Shown in pieces: positions 24,434-32,657 of a stretch of DNA of 64,000 nucleotides. Origin of the DNA: an uncultured Eubacteriales bacterium. Its GTDB lineage: Bacteria; Bacillota; Clostridia; Oscillospirales; Oscillospiraceae. The notes beneath the pieces are model-generated. The model was not told where the DNA came from. It saw only the letters and a list, made by a program, of their open reading frames with translations, and searched no databases. Position 1 is the first letter of the stretch, and every line of letters begins with the position of its first letter. A program made the position numbers and the translations under genes. Location: positions 1-64,000 of the forward strand of contig CABQNH010000001.1 of assembly GCA_902465435.1 (NCBI GenBank), in the 5' to 3' direction.

Positions 24434-25749
24434 TCGGCATTCCTCCTGATTTCGATGTAATCTCCGGTGACCGCCGTGACCGTGCCGGAGATGCTTGCGT
24501 GCATTTTAACGCCCAGCTTCTTCTCCGCGATATCCGCAATCAGTGCGTTCTTACGCACCTTGTCGCCGACCTTGACCGTCGGAACGCTGGGTGCGCCGAC
24601 GCCCATTCGGAGCAGGATCCGCACACAGTCCGCAGCCAGCGCCTTCTCCTGCATGGGCGCCGCTACGTCATATTGGGAAATTCCCAGCCGCGCAATCAGG
24701 CGGGAAACGGGAACGCGCTTATTTTCCAGTCCGCCGTCAGGCTCGCTGAAAACCTCCTTGCGCGCGCGAACGCCGTTGGCTGCCATCAATGCCTTCAGCT
24801 TCGTCATAACATTTGACGGTTTCAGGCCGAAATTGCAGGCGTAATAGGTGCAAAGTCCGCAGTTGCAGCAGGAAAAGATGCCGTTGGCGTCCCCCAAAAG
24901 ATCCAAACCGTTGGCAATCGAGCGCATTGCCTTATGCGGCTGCACGTTCAATCCGAGTGCGTTGCGCGGACACATTTGCGTGCACATAGAGCACTGGCAG
25001 CAAACGGACTGAATCAGGCGAAGCTCCAGATCCTCCGTCTTTTTTGCCCAGAGCGGATGGTCAAGCGGCAGCGCCAGAAGGCCGCCCGTCGTCTTGGTAA
25101 CCGGTGTATCCGGATCCTCGATCACCTTTCCCATACACGGTCCGCCTAAGAGGTAGCGGCAAGGCTCCGTTACCCCGCCCGCGGCCTCCAAAAGCGCCTT
25201 GCAGGAAATTCCGATCGGCACCTTCAGCGTGACGGGCGTTTTTACCGCGCCGCCGACCGTTACATATTTCTCCGTGACCTTTTTGCCATCCAGAGCGGCT
25301 GCAATATTCATCAAGGTTGAAACATTGCACACGACCGCGCCGACATCAAGCGGCAGGCCGCCCGTCGGGACCACACGGCCGGTGACCTCATAGACGATCT
25401 GCTGCTCGTCTCCAGCCGGATAATAGCTGTCGAGCAAATGCAGCTCCACGTCCTTCTCGTCTCCGATCGCCTTCTTAAGCGCCTTGACCGCCTCATGATA
25501 ATGCTTCTTGAGGCAAATCACCGCACGGCTCGCGCCCGTGTAGGATTTTACGGCTCGAATTCCCTGCAGCACTTCCTCCGCGTGAAACTGCATCACCTGC
25601 TGATCCACGCGCAGCAGCGGCTCGCACTCCGCGCCGTTCGCCAGGACGTATTCCGCCTTTCCCTTGCAGTTGACCTTCACATGCGTTGGGAAGCCTGCGC
25701 CGCCTGCGCCCAGAATTCCGGCGTTTTGAATTTGTTCGATCAATTCCAT
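24430..25749 (-). CDS. PduS/RnfC-like NADH-dependent Fe-S flavoprotein
   Basis: 439 aa. The N-terminal GILGAGGAGFPTHVK is the RnfC/PduS flavin/NADH signature. Two clusters follow: Cys 250/253/256/260 (CCQCSMCTQMCP) and 294/297/300/305 (CCNCGLCTYYACN). The C-terminus is a barrel-like domain. In Pdu systems the protein reduces cobalamin, but this locus has no B12-dependent enzyme. It more likely moves electrons between NADH and an outside acceptor through the PduT-type pore, resetting the internal NAD pool. Confidence 0.92.
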   Translation of the reverse strand: MELIEQIQNAGILGAGGAGFPTHVKVNCKGKAEYVLANGAECEPLLRVDQQVMQFHAEEVLQGIRAVKSYTGASRAVICLKKHYHEAVKALKKAIGDEKDVELHLLDSYYPAGDEQQIVYEVTGRVVPTGGLPLDVGAVVCNVSTLMNIAAALDGKKVTEKYVTVGGAVKTPVTLKVPIGISCKALLEAAGGVTEPCRYLLGGPCMGKVIEDPDTPVTKTTGGLLALPLDHPLWAKKTEDLELRLIQSVCCQCSMCTQMCPRNALGLNVQPHKAMRSIANGLDLLGDANGIFSCCNCGLCTYYACNFGLKPSNVMTKLKALMAANGVRARKEVFSEPDGGLENKRVPVSRLIARLGISQYDVAAPMQEKALAADCVRILLRMGVGAPSVPTVKVGDKVRKNALIADIAEKKLGVKMHASISGTVTAVTGDYIEIRRNAE

Positions 25750-25759
25750 ACGTCTTTCC

Positions 25760-27154
25760 TCAGATGATCCTGAAGTCGCCCTTCAAAACGCAGCGACGTG
25801 CTCTTGTAAAGGATTTTGCACTGGTCAAGCCCTCGCCGGTCGGCGTTGCGATGGTCAGCGTCGTGTAGCCCTCTCCACCGAAGCCGAGGCCGGAATAAGA
25901 CGGTGCGTTTTTCACAAAAATCGTCGTATTCATAACCGAAGCGGCACGGGACATATTGTGAATATTTGTGGAATGGATCAGGGCGGAATGCTGGCAGCCA
26001 TGCTCGGCATAGAACGCAAAGTCCAGCGCCTGCTCGAAGCTGCTCACCCGCACGATGCCCAAAACCGGCATCAGCATTTCCACCTCTACGAAGGGATGGA
26101 AGCGATCGACCTCTGCAATCACCAGCACCGGATCGCCGGAGAAGGAAACGCCGGATTCGCGCAGGATATAATCGGCGCAATGCCCGACAAACTTGCGGTT
26201 GATCACATACTTTCCGTCCTTTTGGATCAGAACCGTGCGCACGACCTTGTCGATATCCTCGCCGGAAATCTTATAGGCGCCGTGCTTCTGCATTGTATTC
26301 ATCAGTGCATCCGCCACAGCGTCTACGACGAATACTTCCTTCTCCGCAACGCAAAGGACATTGTTATCGAAGCTTGCGCCGTCGACGATATCCTTGGCCG
26401 CCTGCGCAATATTTGCCGTCTCATCGACAATGACGGGCGGATTTCCCGGGCCTGCCGCCACGCACTTTTTCCCGCTGCGCATCGCAACGCCGACAACTGC
26501 CTCGCCGCCCGTTACCGCCAGCATTTTGATTGCCTTGTGCGTCATAATCACCTTGGAGGTGTCGAGCGTCGGCTCCTTCGGCGCCGTGATCAGCGCGTTC
26601 GGCCCGCCGGCCTTGATGATAGCCGCGTTGAGAATTTCCATTGCAGCCTGCGAAGCGCGCTTTGCGGCGGGATGCGGATTATAAACCACTGCGTTTCCGG
26701 CTGCAATCATGGAAATTGAGTTGTTGATAATGGTCGCCGTCGGGTTGGTGGACGGCGTAATTGCGCCGATCACGCCATAAGGTGCCGTCTCGACCAACGT
26801 CAGGCCGTCGTCACCGGAATAGGCTGTCGGATGCAGATCCTCAATGCCGGGCGTCTTATTGGCCGCAAGCTGGTTCTTCAGGATCTTGTGCGCCATGCGG
26901 CCATAGCCGGTCTCCTCATGTGCCAGCACTGCAAGCTTTTCCGCGTTGTCCAGCGCCGCCTGCCGCATGGCGGAAATCAGTTTGCCGCGCTGTGCAAGGC
27001 TCATGGTCATAAGCTGCTTCTGCGCGGTGATTGCCGCGTCAATTGCGTCGTGCACGTCGTCAAACAGGCATTGCCCTTCCCCGCATACGCCGCCTGCAAG
27101 GCAGCGCTGCGTTTCGTCGGAAATGCGGCGAATTTCTTCTTTGGTTAGCGCCAT
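25760..27154 (-). CDS. CoA-acylating aldehyde dehydrogenase (PduP/EutE type)
   Basis: 464 aa. Oxidises the aldehyde (here probably acetaldehyde) to acyl-CoA with NAD+. The catalytic C268 lies in SFDNNVLCVAEKE, and TPSTNPTATIINNSISMI is the characteristic cofactor region of this class. The first residues, MALTKEEIRRISDETQRCLA, form a likely encapsulation helix followed by a glycine/cysteine linker. It supplies PduL with substrate. Confidence 0.96.
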   Translation of the reverse strand: MALTKEEIRRISDETQRCLAGGVCGEGQCLFDDVHDAIDAAITAQKQLMTMSLAQRGKLISAMRQAALDNAEKLAVLAHEETGYGRMAHKILKNQLAANKTPGIEDLHPTAYSGDDGLTLVETAPYGVIGAITPSTNPTATIINNSISMIAAGNAVVYNPHPAAKRASQAAMEILNAAIIKAGGPNALITAPKEPTLDTSKVIMTHKAIKMLAVTGGEAVVGVAMRSGKKCVAAGPGNPPVIVDETANIAQAAKDIVDGASFDNNVLCVAEKEVFVVDAVADALMNTMQKHGAYKISGEDIDKVVRTVLIQKDGKYVINRKFVGHCADYILRESGVSFSGDPVLVIAEVDRFHPFVEVEMLMPVLGIVRVSSFEQALDFAFYAEHGCQHSALIHSTNIHNMSRAASVMNTTIFVKNAPSYSGLGFGGEGYTTLTIATPTGEGLTSAKSFTRARRCVLKGDFRII

Positions 27155-27320
27155 AAACCGTTCCTCATCTTTCTTTTAAATTTTATATGGTTCCGTACGG
27201 GTCTGCAGATGAATCATTTTTCTGTGTAGGATTTCATTTTCACAGTCAGATGCCGCAACATTTCCTTTGCAGCAACGAAATGCATCCGTCCCGCCGAATC
27301 TATACCGGCTGCTGCTCTGC

Positions 27321-27623
27321 TTACGCCGGATTGAATTTTTCAAAAATCCGCTTTCCTTCCAGATCCACGGAATCAATGATCGCGATAATCGTCTGATCGA
27401 CCGGCTTATTCTCAGTGACCACGGTCTGACGCGAGGAGCTGCCGCCAACACACATCACGATCTCCCCCTCGCCCGCGCCGACAGCGTCGATTGCGACCAG
27501 CATCTGCCCCTTTTCCTGCCAGGTCTCAATATCGATCGGCTTGACCAGCAGGAGCTTCAGGCCGTAAAGCTTCTCGGCCTTGTTCGTGCTGACAACGGTT
27601 CCCTTGACTTTTGCTAACTGCAT
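27321..27623 (-). CDS. Microcompartment pentamer shell protein (BMC-P)
   Basis: 100 aa from the ATG at 27623 (MQLAKVKGTVVSTNKAEKLY). The core LLLVKPIDIETWQEKGQMLV and GAGEGEIVMCVGGSSSRQTV are typical EutN/CcmL elements. Between it and the aldehyde dehydrogenase is a 166-bp gap in which I found no gene or clear promoter. Confidence 0.92.
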   Translation of the reverse strand: MQLAKVKGTVVSTNKAEKLYGLKLLLVKPIDIETWQEKGQMLVAIDAVGAGEGEIVMCVGGSSSRQTVVTENKPVDQTIIAIIDSVDLEGKRIFEKFNPA

Positions 27624-27627
27624 TCTT

Positions 27628-28317
27628 TTATTCGCTCCCTTCGTAACGAATGATGATATCATGCGCGGCAACCGCGTCGCGCGCGGAGGGCGTCACGATC
27701 GCGCCGACCTTACAGAAAACGGTGCGGTCGCCGCGTGCGACGGCGTCAAGAACATCCGCCTCCGTCAGAAGCTGCCGATACGGCTCCGCGCGTTCCTCCC
27801 GGCTAAAGTACGGTACGATCTTGACCTGCATCCCACGCAGCGTGTCCAGCGCATCGGTCACGCCCTCCATAAAGCTGTTTCGCTTAAACCGCGGCGGGTC
27901 AAAATCCAGATAAAGCTGCACATCCTTCTTCCACAGGATGCTGCGGATCACCAGATGGGAAAGCTGCCGCGAATCATCCCCTTCCGCGATGCGCTGCAGC
28001 AACGACACCGTCGGCGCTGCAAGGATGACCGTCTTTGCCGCGGAGATACGCTGCAGCACCTGCGCGCTTCCCAGCGTCGCAGCCGACTGCACCGGCTGTC
28101 CGTTCACGCGGTTGTCGCCGTCGAAATCCAAAAGCGTATAGCCCTCGCCGTAATGCTCCCGGAGCTTGCTCTGCAGCGCCTCCGGGTAAGCAGCCATGCC
28201 ACCCAGGAGCACCATGACGTCCTCCGGATGCTGCCGTCGCCGTTCCTCCGTCTGGATCCGCCGCACGACCTCCTCCACGATCTGCTCTATCAACTTGTGT
28301 AGCTGTTCTCTTGTCAT
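27628..28317 (-). CDS. Microcompartment-associated protein of unknown function, flavoprotein-like
   Basis: A 229-aa protein beginning with a strongly amphipathic helix (MTREQLHKLIEQIVEEVVRR), probably an encapsulation peptide, then a charged linker. The core alternates strands and helices: VMVLLGGMAAYPEAL, VILAAPTVSLLQRIAEGDD, LVIRSILWKKDVQLYLDF. It ends with GAIVTPSARDAVAAHDI. The fold looks like a Rossmann or flavoprotein-type domain, but no cofactor motif is clear. It lies between a pentamer gene and pduL, so it is likely a core component. Confidence 0.6.
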   Translation of the reverse strand: MTREQLHKLIEQIVEEVVRRIQTEERRRQHPEDVMVLLGGMAAYPEALQSKLREHYGEGYTLLDFDGDNRVNGQPVQSAATLGSAQVLQRISAAKTVILAAPTVSLLQRIAEGDDSRQLSHLVIRSILWKKDVQLYLDFDPPRFKRNSFMEGVTDALDTLRGMQVKIVPYFSREERAEPYRQLLTEADVLDAVARGDRTVFCKVGAIVTPSARDAVAAHDIIIRYEGSE

Positions 28318-28337
28318 AATCTGTTCCTACACAATTT

Positions 28338-28976
28338 CTACGGAAGAACCTCCATCATTTCGCCGTTTTTCATCTGCACGGCATTGGCCTCATCCGTATC
28401 GAAGTGGACCTCCATATCATGTCCCTTTCCGCAGCGAACCACAACATTATGGAAGGTGACGCTGCGCGTGCCCTCACTGCGCAAAGAGACGACCTGCCGA
28501 TCCTTTAAGCCGAAGCGCGCCGCCTGCTCCGCCGAAAGATGCAGATGCCGCGCCGCAACGATCGTGCCCTCCGGAACCGTGATGCGCCCTTGGGGGCCAA
28601 TCAGCGCAACGCCCGGCGTCCCGCTCAGGTCGCCCGACATCCGCACGACAGGCTTGACGCCAAGCTTATAGGAATCCGTAATAGAGATCTCCACCTGCGT
28701 CTGCTCGCGAGCCGGCCCCAATACCCGCACCTTTTCCAAAGAACCCTTTGGGCCGATGACCGTCAGGGTTTCCTTTGCCGCGTACTGGCCAGGCTGGGAA
28801 AGCATTTTCTGCACCTGCAGCGCATATCCCGTGCCAAACAGGCGCTCTACGTCGTGCGCACTGAGGTGAATATGCCGGTTGGATGCGGCCACGGGAACAA
28901 AAATCCGGCCGGTTTTTTGAAAAACCGTTTCCGATACGGCAAGCTGCACCGCTCTTTGTACGGCGTTTTTATCCAT
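28338..28976 (-). CDS. pduL: Phosphate propanoyl/acetyltransferase, PduL type
   Basis: Converts acyl-CoA and phosphate to acyl-phosphate and CoA, recycling CoA inside the compartment. 212 aa. The zinc ligands of the two beta-barrels are visible in ASNRHIHLS (H35, H37) and VAARHLHLS, with HFDTDEANA near the end. The N-terminal helix MDKNAVQRAVQLAVSETV is the usual PduL targeting segment. No acetate kinase gene is in the cluster; the butyrate kinase at 49-50 kb is unlinked. Confidence 0.95.
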   Translation of the reverse strand: MDKNAVQRAVQLAVSETVFQKTGRIFVPVAASNRHIHLSAHDVERLFGTGYALQVQKMLSQPGQYAAKETLTVIGPKGSLEKVRVLGPAREQTQVEISITDSYKLGVKPVVRMSGDLSGTPGVALIGPQGRITVPEGTIVAARHLHLSAEQAARFGLKDRQVVSLRSEGTRSVTFHNVVVRCGKGHDMEVHFDTDEANAVQMKNGEMMEVLP

Positions 28977-28988
28977 GCGGCATTCCTC

Positions 28989-30179
28989 CTACTTTTGCAT
29001 CTTTTCCAGGATAATTCCTTCGTAATAGGTCTTTGCAAGGATCGTTTTTACATCCTCCAGCGTCGGGCGGACAATGTTTGTCGCTGTCGCCGTATCGGCA
29101 AGCGCATTCTTCGCAAGCGTGTCAATATCGTCCATGCTGAACTTCGTCGTACACAGTTTTGGAATTTTAATATCGTCCGTCAGGCGCCGCACGGCGTCGA
29201 TTGCCTTGCGCGATGCCTGATCCACGGACAGGTTGTCGCATTTTTCGCCCATCGCCTGCGCGATGGTCGCCAGGCGCCCCATGCAGTATGGCCGGTTGTA
29301 TTCAAGGACACGGGGCAGCATGATCGCATTGGCCAGACCGTGGGGAATGTTATAGTAGCCGCCGAGCTGATGCGCAATACCGTGAACCAGACCCAAACCC
29401 GCGTTGGAGAAGGAAAGGCCGGCCATATATTCCGCCCAGCACATATTGGTGCGCGCCTCCATATTGGAGCCGTCGCGCACCGCCTCGCGCAGAGAGCCGG
29501 ACACCAGACGAATCGCCTCCAGCGCGAGCGCATCCGTATACGGCGTGTGAATGTTGCAGATGTACGCCTCAATCGCATGGGTAAGCGCGTCGATTCCGGT
29601 CGCGGCCGTCAGGCTTGGCGGCATACCCACCATCAGCATCGGATCGTTCAACGCCAAATGCGCCAGGCAGTTTGTGTCCACCATCAGCATTTTGGACTTT
29701 GCTTCCTCGTCGGTCACAACATAGGCGCGTGTGCATTCCGAACCGGTTCCCGCCGTCGTGTTGACGGCAATGATCGGTGCGCCGTGCTTCTGCGATTTAT
29801 TGACGCCGTTGTAATCCGTAATCTTTCCGCCGTTTGCGGACAGGATGCTGACTGCCTTCGCCACATCGATCGGCGAGCCGCCGCCGATCGCAATAATGGC
29901 GCCGCAGTTGTGCTGCTGATAGAAGGCAAAGGCCTCGTTGACGATTCGGGTCGTGGGATTCGGCTCCACTCCGTCATAAATGACATATTCGATCTTTGCC
30001 TCGTCCAATACCGCCGTTACCTTCCCTGCCGTTCCAATCTTCACCAGACCCTTATCGGTGACGACCAGGACGTGCTGTGCGCTCAGGCGGCGCAGGAAGT
30101 GCGGAATCATTGTGATGCCGTCGCGGCCGATCAGGGTGTGGCGTGGCTGGTATAGCTCTATAATACCGATGTTCTCCAT
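28989..30179 (-). CDS. Iron-containing alcohol dehydrogenase
   Basis: 396 aa. Reduces the aldehyde to the alcohol while regenerating NAD+. The nucleotide site GGGSPIDVAKAV, the metal region DALTHAIEAY, and the second metal motif LVHGIAHQLGGYYNIPHGLAN are intact. In this locus it should make ethanol from acetaldehyde, balancing the aldehyde dehydrogenase. The N-terminus has no obvious separate targeting helix, so encapsulation by association with the other core enzymes is possible. Confidence 0.96.
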   Translation of the reverse strand: MENIGIIELYQPRHTLIGRDGITMIPHFLRRLSAQHVLVVTDKGLVKIGTAGKVTAVLDEAKIEYVIYDGVEPNPTTRIVNEAFAFYQQHNCGAIIAIGGGSPIDVAKAVSILSANGGKITDYNGVNKSQKHGAPIIAVNTTAGTGSECTRAYVVTDEEAKSKMLMVDTNCLAHLALNDPMLMVGMPPSLTAATGIDALTHAIEAYICNIHTPYTDALALEAIRLVSGSLREAVRDGSNMEARTNMCWAEYMAGLSFSNAGLGLVHGIAHQLGGYYNIPHGLANAIMLPRVLEYNRPYCMGRLATIAQAMGEKCDNLSVDQASRKAIDAVRRLTDDIKIPKLCTTKFSMDDIDTLAKNALADTATATNIVRPTLEDVKTILAKTYYEGIILEKMQK

Positions 30180-30239
30180 ATTCGTTCCCCCGAAGCAAGC
30201 ATTTCTATTATTGTGTAGAATTGTATTCTCTGTTTTTAA

Positions 30240-31184
30240 TTATTCGCTCGTTATTTTATTCTTTTGCCGTGTGGTCATGCGCTGCGGCAGTGCCGCAATT
30301 TCAGAAAAGGTTTCAAAATCCATTTCGCCGCGCTCATAAGCGCTCAGCGCGTCCTTAACCCGGCTGCGCCAGGCGCGGTACTCCTCCACCGGGCTGCTCT
30401 CCGGCGCGCGCCTTGTCCGCATTTGGTAGGCGTTGTTGTTCTTCACATACAGCGTCTTGGCTCGATTTTCATGCAGCCGCTCCAAATACTTCTCGCGCGT
30501 CGCAATTTCACGGCAGGACTTGCCGTCTGCAAAAATGCGGTCACAATAGCGAGCCGCTACGGAAAACGGCAGAAAATACTTTCCGCAATTGGCGCATCGG
30601 CGGACGGCGTAATTCCCGGAAACCATATGCTCAAACTCCAGAAAAACGACCGCCGGCAGGCTGCAGGAGCCGAAGCAGGCCGCAGCCGTAAGCGTGCCGT
30701 CCTCAGCCGGAAGGATCGGAAAATGCAGCGTAATCCCCTCCCGCTGCTTGGCGGCAAAGCGCGCAAGCGCGGCGTTCTGCGACAATATGGACGCATATCG
30801 CTCCAAGGGCAGCGCCGTTTCGCCCGGAGCGCAGACAAGCACCTGCTCCACAAGCGGGGCGAACTGTGCCGCAAAATGTGCCATATCTCCCGCCCATTGG
30901 TACGCCGCATAAAGGGGATCCGGCTTAATCGCCAGATGGTTCAGCGCAACCGAAAAAAACGGGTGCGGCGCGGCAACCTGACCGCGCAGCGCTGCAAACG
31001 CGCTTTGCACCTGCGCCATTGTAAAAGCGCTCCGCCTTGCCGCAGACACTGCCTCCGCGAATGCGTTCCAGTCTACATCCAGAAAGGAAAACACAAGCTG
31101 CCCGATCGGACGCTCCCGAAAGCGGTCGGCGAGAACAATATGCGCGTTTTTTTCGCGGTAGCAGACCAGATAACGGGAACTCAA
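30240..31184 (-). CDS. DUF6076-type zinc-ribbon protein, first gene of the microcompartment operon
   Basis: 314 aa from the TTG at 31184, which has GGAGG 8 nt upstream; a TTG at 31199 would overlap the ribosome site. The C-terminal third carries RRCANCGKYFLPFS and RYCDR...GKSCREI, a four-cysteine zinc ribbon, then a basic region NRAKTLYVKNNNAYQMRTRR. This layout fits the DUF6076 family as I remember it. Its first position in the operon and the zinc/basic segment make a regulatory role conceivable, but nothing shows DNA binding. It is 60 bp from the alcohol dehydrogenase gene. Confidence 0.65.
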   Translation of the reverse strand: MSSRYLVCYREKNAHIVLADRFRERPIGQLVFSFLDVDWNAFAEAVSAARRSAFTMAQVQSAFAALRGQVAAPHPFFSVALNHLAIKPDPLYAAYQWAGDMAHFAAQFAPLVEQVLVCAPGETALPLERYASILSQNAALARFAAKQREGITLHFPILPAEDGTLTAAACFGSCSLPAVVFLEFEHMVSGNYAVRRCANCGKYFLPFSVAARYCDRIFADGKSCREIATREKYLERLHENRAKTLYVKNNNAYQMRTRRAPESSPVEEYRAWRSRVKDALSAYERGEMDFETFSEIAALPQRMTTRQKNKITSE

Positions 31185-31210
31185 ATCGGGCACCTCCAAA
31201 ATTTAAAGCA

Positions 31211-31314
31211 TTCGTGTATGTTTATCTTTTTACATCTAAAAATTACACATTTCGCGTCTGTTCGTGTATAATTTATTCCAATCTCACTTTACCACAGAGC
31301 AAGTCGAATTGCAA
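31211..31314 (-). promoter_or_regulatory. Promoter and repeated operator-like motif of the microcompartment operon
   Basis: On the - strand: TTGCAA (31309-31314), a 17-bp spacer and TAAAGT (31286-31291). Downstream of it TTCGTGTAT (+ strand) occurs at 31211-31219 and 31261-31269, exactly 50 bp apart, with a looser TTCGCGTCT at 31251. The spacing equals about five helical turns, as expected for cooperative binding or looping. From 31315 to 31622 I see no gene. Confidence 0.5.
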
Positions 31315-31622
31315 CACCAAATTGCCGACAAGCTTTCCAAGTTTTCCGGTGCGAAATTGTTACTATTTCACAAATGTGTTTTTGTTAATTTTCTTTTCCG
31401 CATTTTACACTTTGAATGGATCGGTCCCCCCCCGGCGCTGCCGCGAGACGACTGACCGGCAAGTCCTGAAAATTCAGGAAACGCAGAGCTGCCTTCTGTC
31501 TGTCCGGTTTTCAAGTGGAAGCCGCAGCGGCCGGTTTGCCGCCCGCCGCCGCAACCAGCTCTTTCGACTCCATTCTCCCGGTTCTTCCCTATCTTTGCGT
31601 CCACGCATACCGTCCGTCCGGC

Positions 31623-32657
31623 TTATTTCCTGCAAATCGTGCTGCGAATATGCCGCGCGAACGCGTCGATGTCTGCTTCCATCCCCGGTATGCGCTGCGC
31701 GGTCGCCAGATCATTGGCGGTTTGCAGCATGCAGAAATTCGCCGGAAGCATCGCCGTCTTATTGAGGCACATGGAGCCGAGAAGCTGCCTTGCAACCAGA
31801 TCTCCGCCCGAATAACCGGAAACCACAATGCCAAACAGGTATTTTTCATAAAGGCTGCACTGCAGCAGCAGACTGGTCAGCCGATTGAACAGCGCGGAAA
31901 CGTTCGCGCTGACGGCGTCGTTATAGTTGGGGCACAAAAACAGCATCGCGTCGCAGCTCCGGATGGCAGGCAAGACGGTTTCCGAAATCGCGCCGCCATA
32001 AAAGCAGCCGCCCTGCTTTGCAAAGTGCAGGCAGGCATGATAGGAACAGCCGCGGCAATCGTGAATCGTCCCGTTTTGCAGAGAAATCTCCTGCACCTCG
32101 CAGCACTCGGCCAGACGGCGGCACACCTCACGACCCAGCCAGAGCGTGCTGGAGCGCCCGCTCTCCGATGCGTGCAGCACAAGCAGCCTCGGCCTCAAAA
32201 ACCGCGGAGGCGCAAAGGACTGCAAACGAAGCACAAGCTCGCGCGCGCGTGCGAAGTAGGTTTCCTCCAAGCTCTTTCCGGTTTTCTGCGCCAGAATGTG
32301 TTGGTTATACAGAGAGCCGGTTCCCTCTACCAACGGTTTTCCCGGGAAGCTGCAGCCCGCGCCGTTGGCTGCAAACACAAGCTCCTGCGCAAGCTCCTTG
32401 GTGTAAAGCTCTCCCGCGCCGTCCAACAGCAGGACGGCGCAGCTGCCTTTCATTGCGTCCTGTTCCGTCCGCAGGCGGCGCAGAAGCATCAGCGTCTCGA
32501 CGTCCATACCGCCTGCATCCACAGAAAGCGCAAACAGCACACGGCGATTTTGAAGCGGGGCATTCAGCGGGAGCATACGGTACTGCACACCGCGCAGCGC
32601 AAAATCCGTCACGGCGCGCAGCCGCTCGCTTTTTCCTGACAGGATCACATCAATCAT
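31623..32657 (-). CDS. Flavodoxin-like NAD(P)H-dependent oxidoreductase with novel N-terminal domain
   Basis: 344 aa. The C-terminal half (about 155-344) is a flavodoxin/FMN-reductase fold: LLVLHASESGRSSTLWLGRE (flavin phosphate loop region), DCRGCSYHACLHFAKQGGC (cysteine-rich, as in iron-sulfur flavoproteins) and DAMLFLCPNYNDAVSANVSA (the usual PxYxGxxSAxxK-like segment). The N-terminal 150 residues are not recognised. Its start overlaps the preceding gene by 8 bp, so it belongs to a three-gene operon. It is probably an FMN-dependent redox enzyme. Confidence 0.75.
   Translation of the reverse strand: MIDVILSGKSERLRAVTDFALRGVQYRMLPLNAPLQNRRVLFALSVDAGGMDVETLMLLRRLRTEQDAMKGSCAVLLLDGAGELYTKELAQELVFAANGAGCSFPGKPLVEGTGSLYNQHILAQKTGKSLEETYFARARELVLRLQSFAPPRFLRPRLLVLHASESGRSSTLWLGREVCRRLAECCEVQEISLQNGTIHDCRGCSYHACLHFAKQGGCFYGGAISETVLPAIRSCDAMLFLCPNYNDAVSANVSALFNRLTSLLLQCSLYEKYLFGIVVSGYSGGDLVARQLLGSMCLNKTAMLPANFCMLQTANDLATAQRIPGMEADIDAFARHIRSTICRK

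Noticed and set aside
24430..25749. PduS homology as evidence for a propanediol or other B12-dependent compartment
   Set aside because: No diol dehydratase, reactivase, ethanolamine lyase or glycyl radical enzyme lies in the cluster; the DeoC pair is the only aldehyde source.
28539..30155. 538-codon + strand open frame
   Set aside because: Antisense shadow of pduL and the alcohol dehydrogenase; low-complexity basic composition and no motif.
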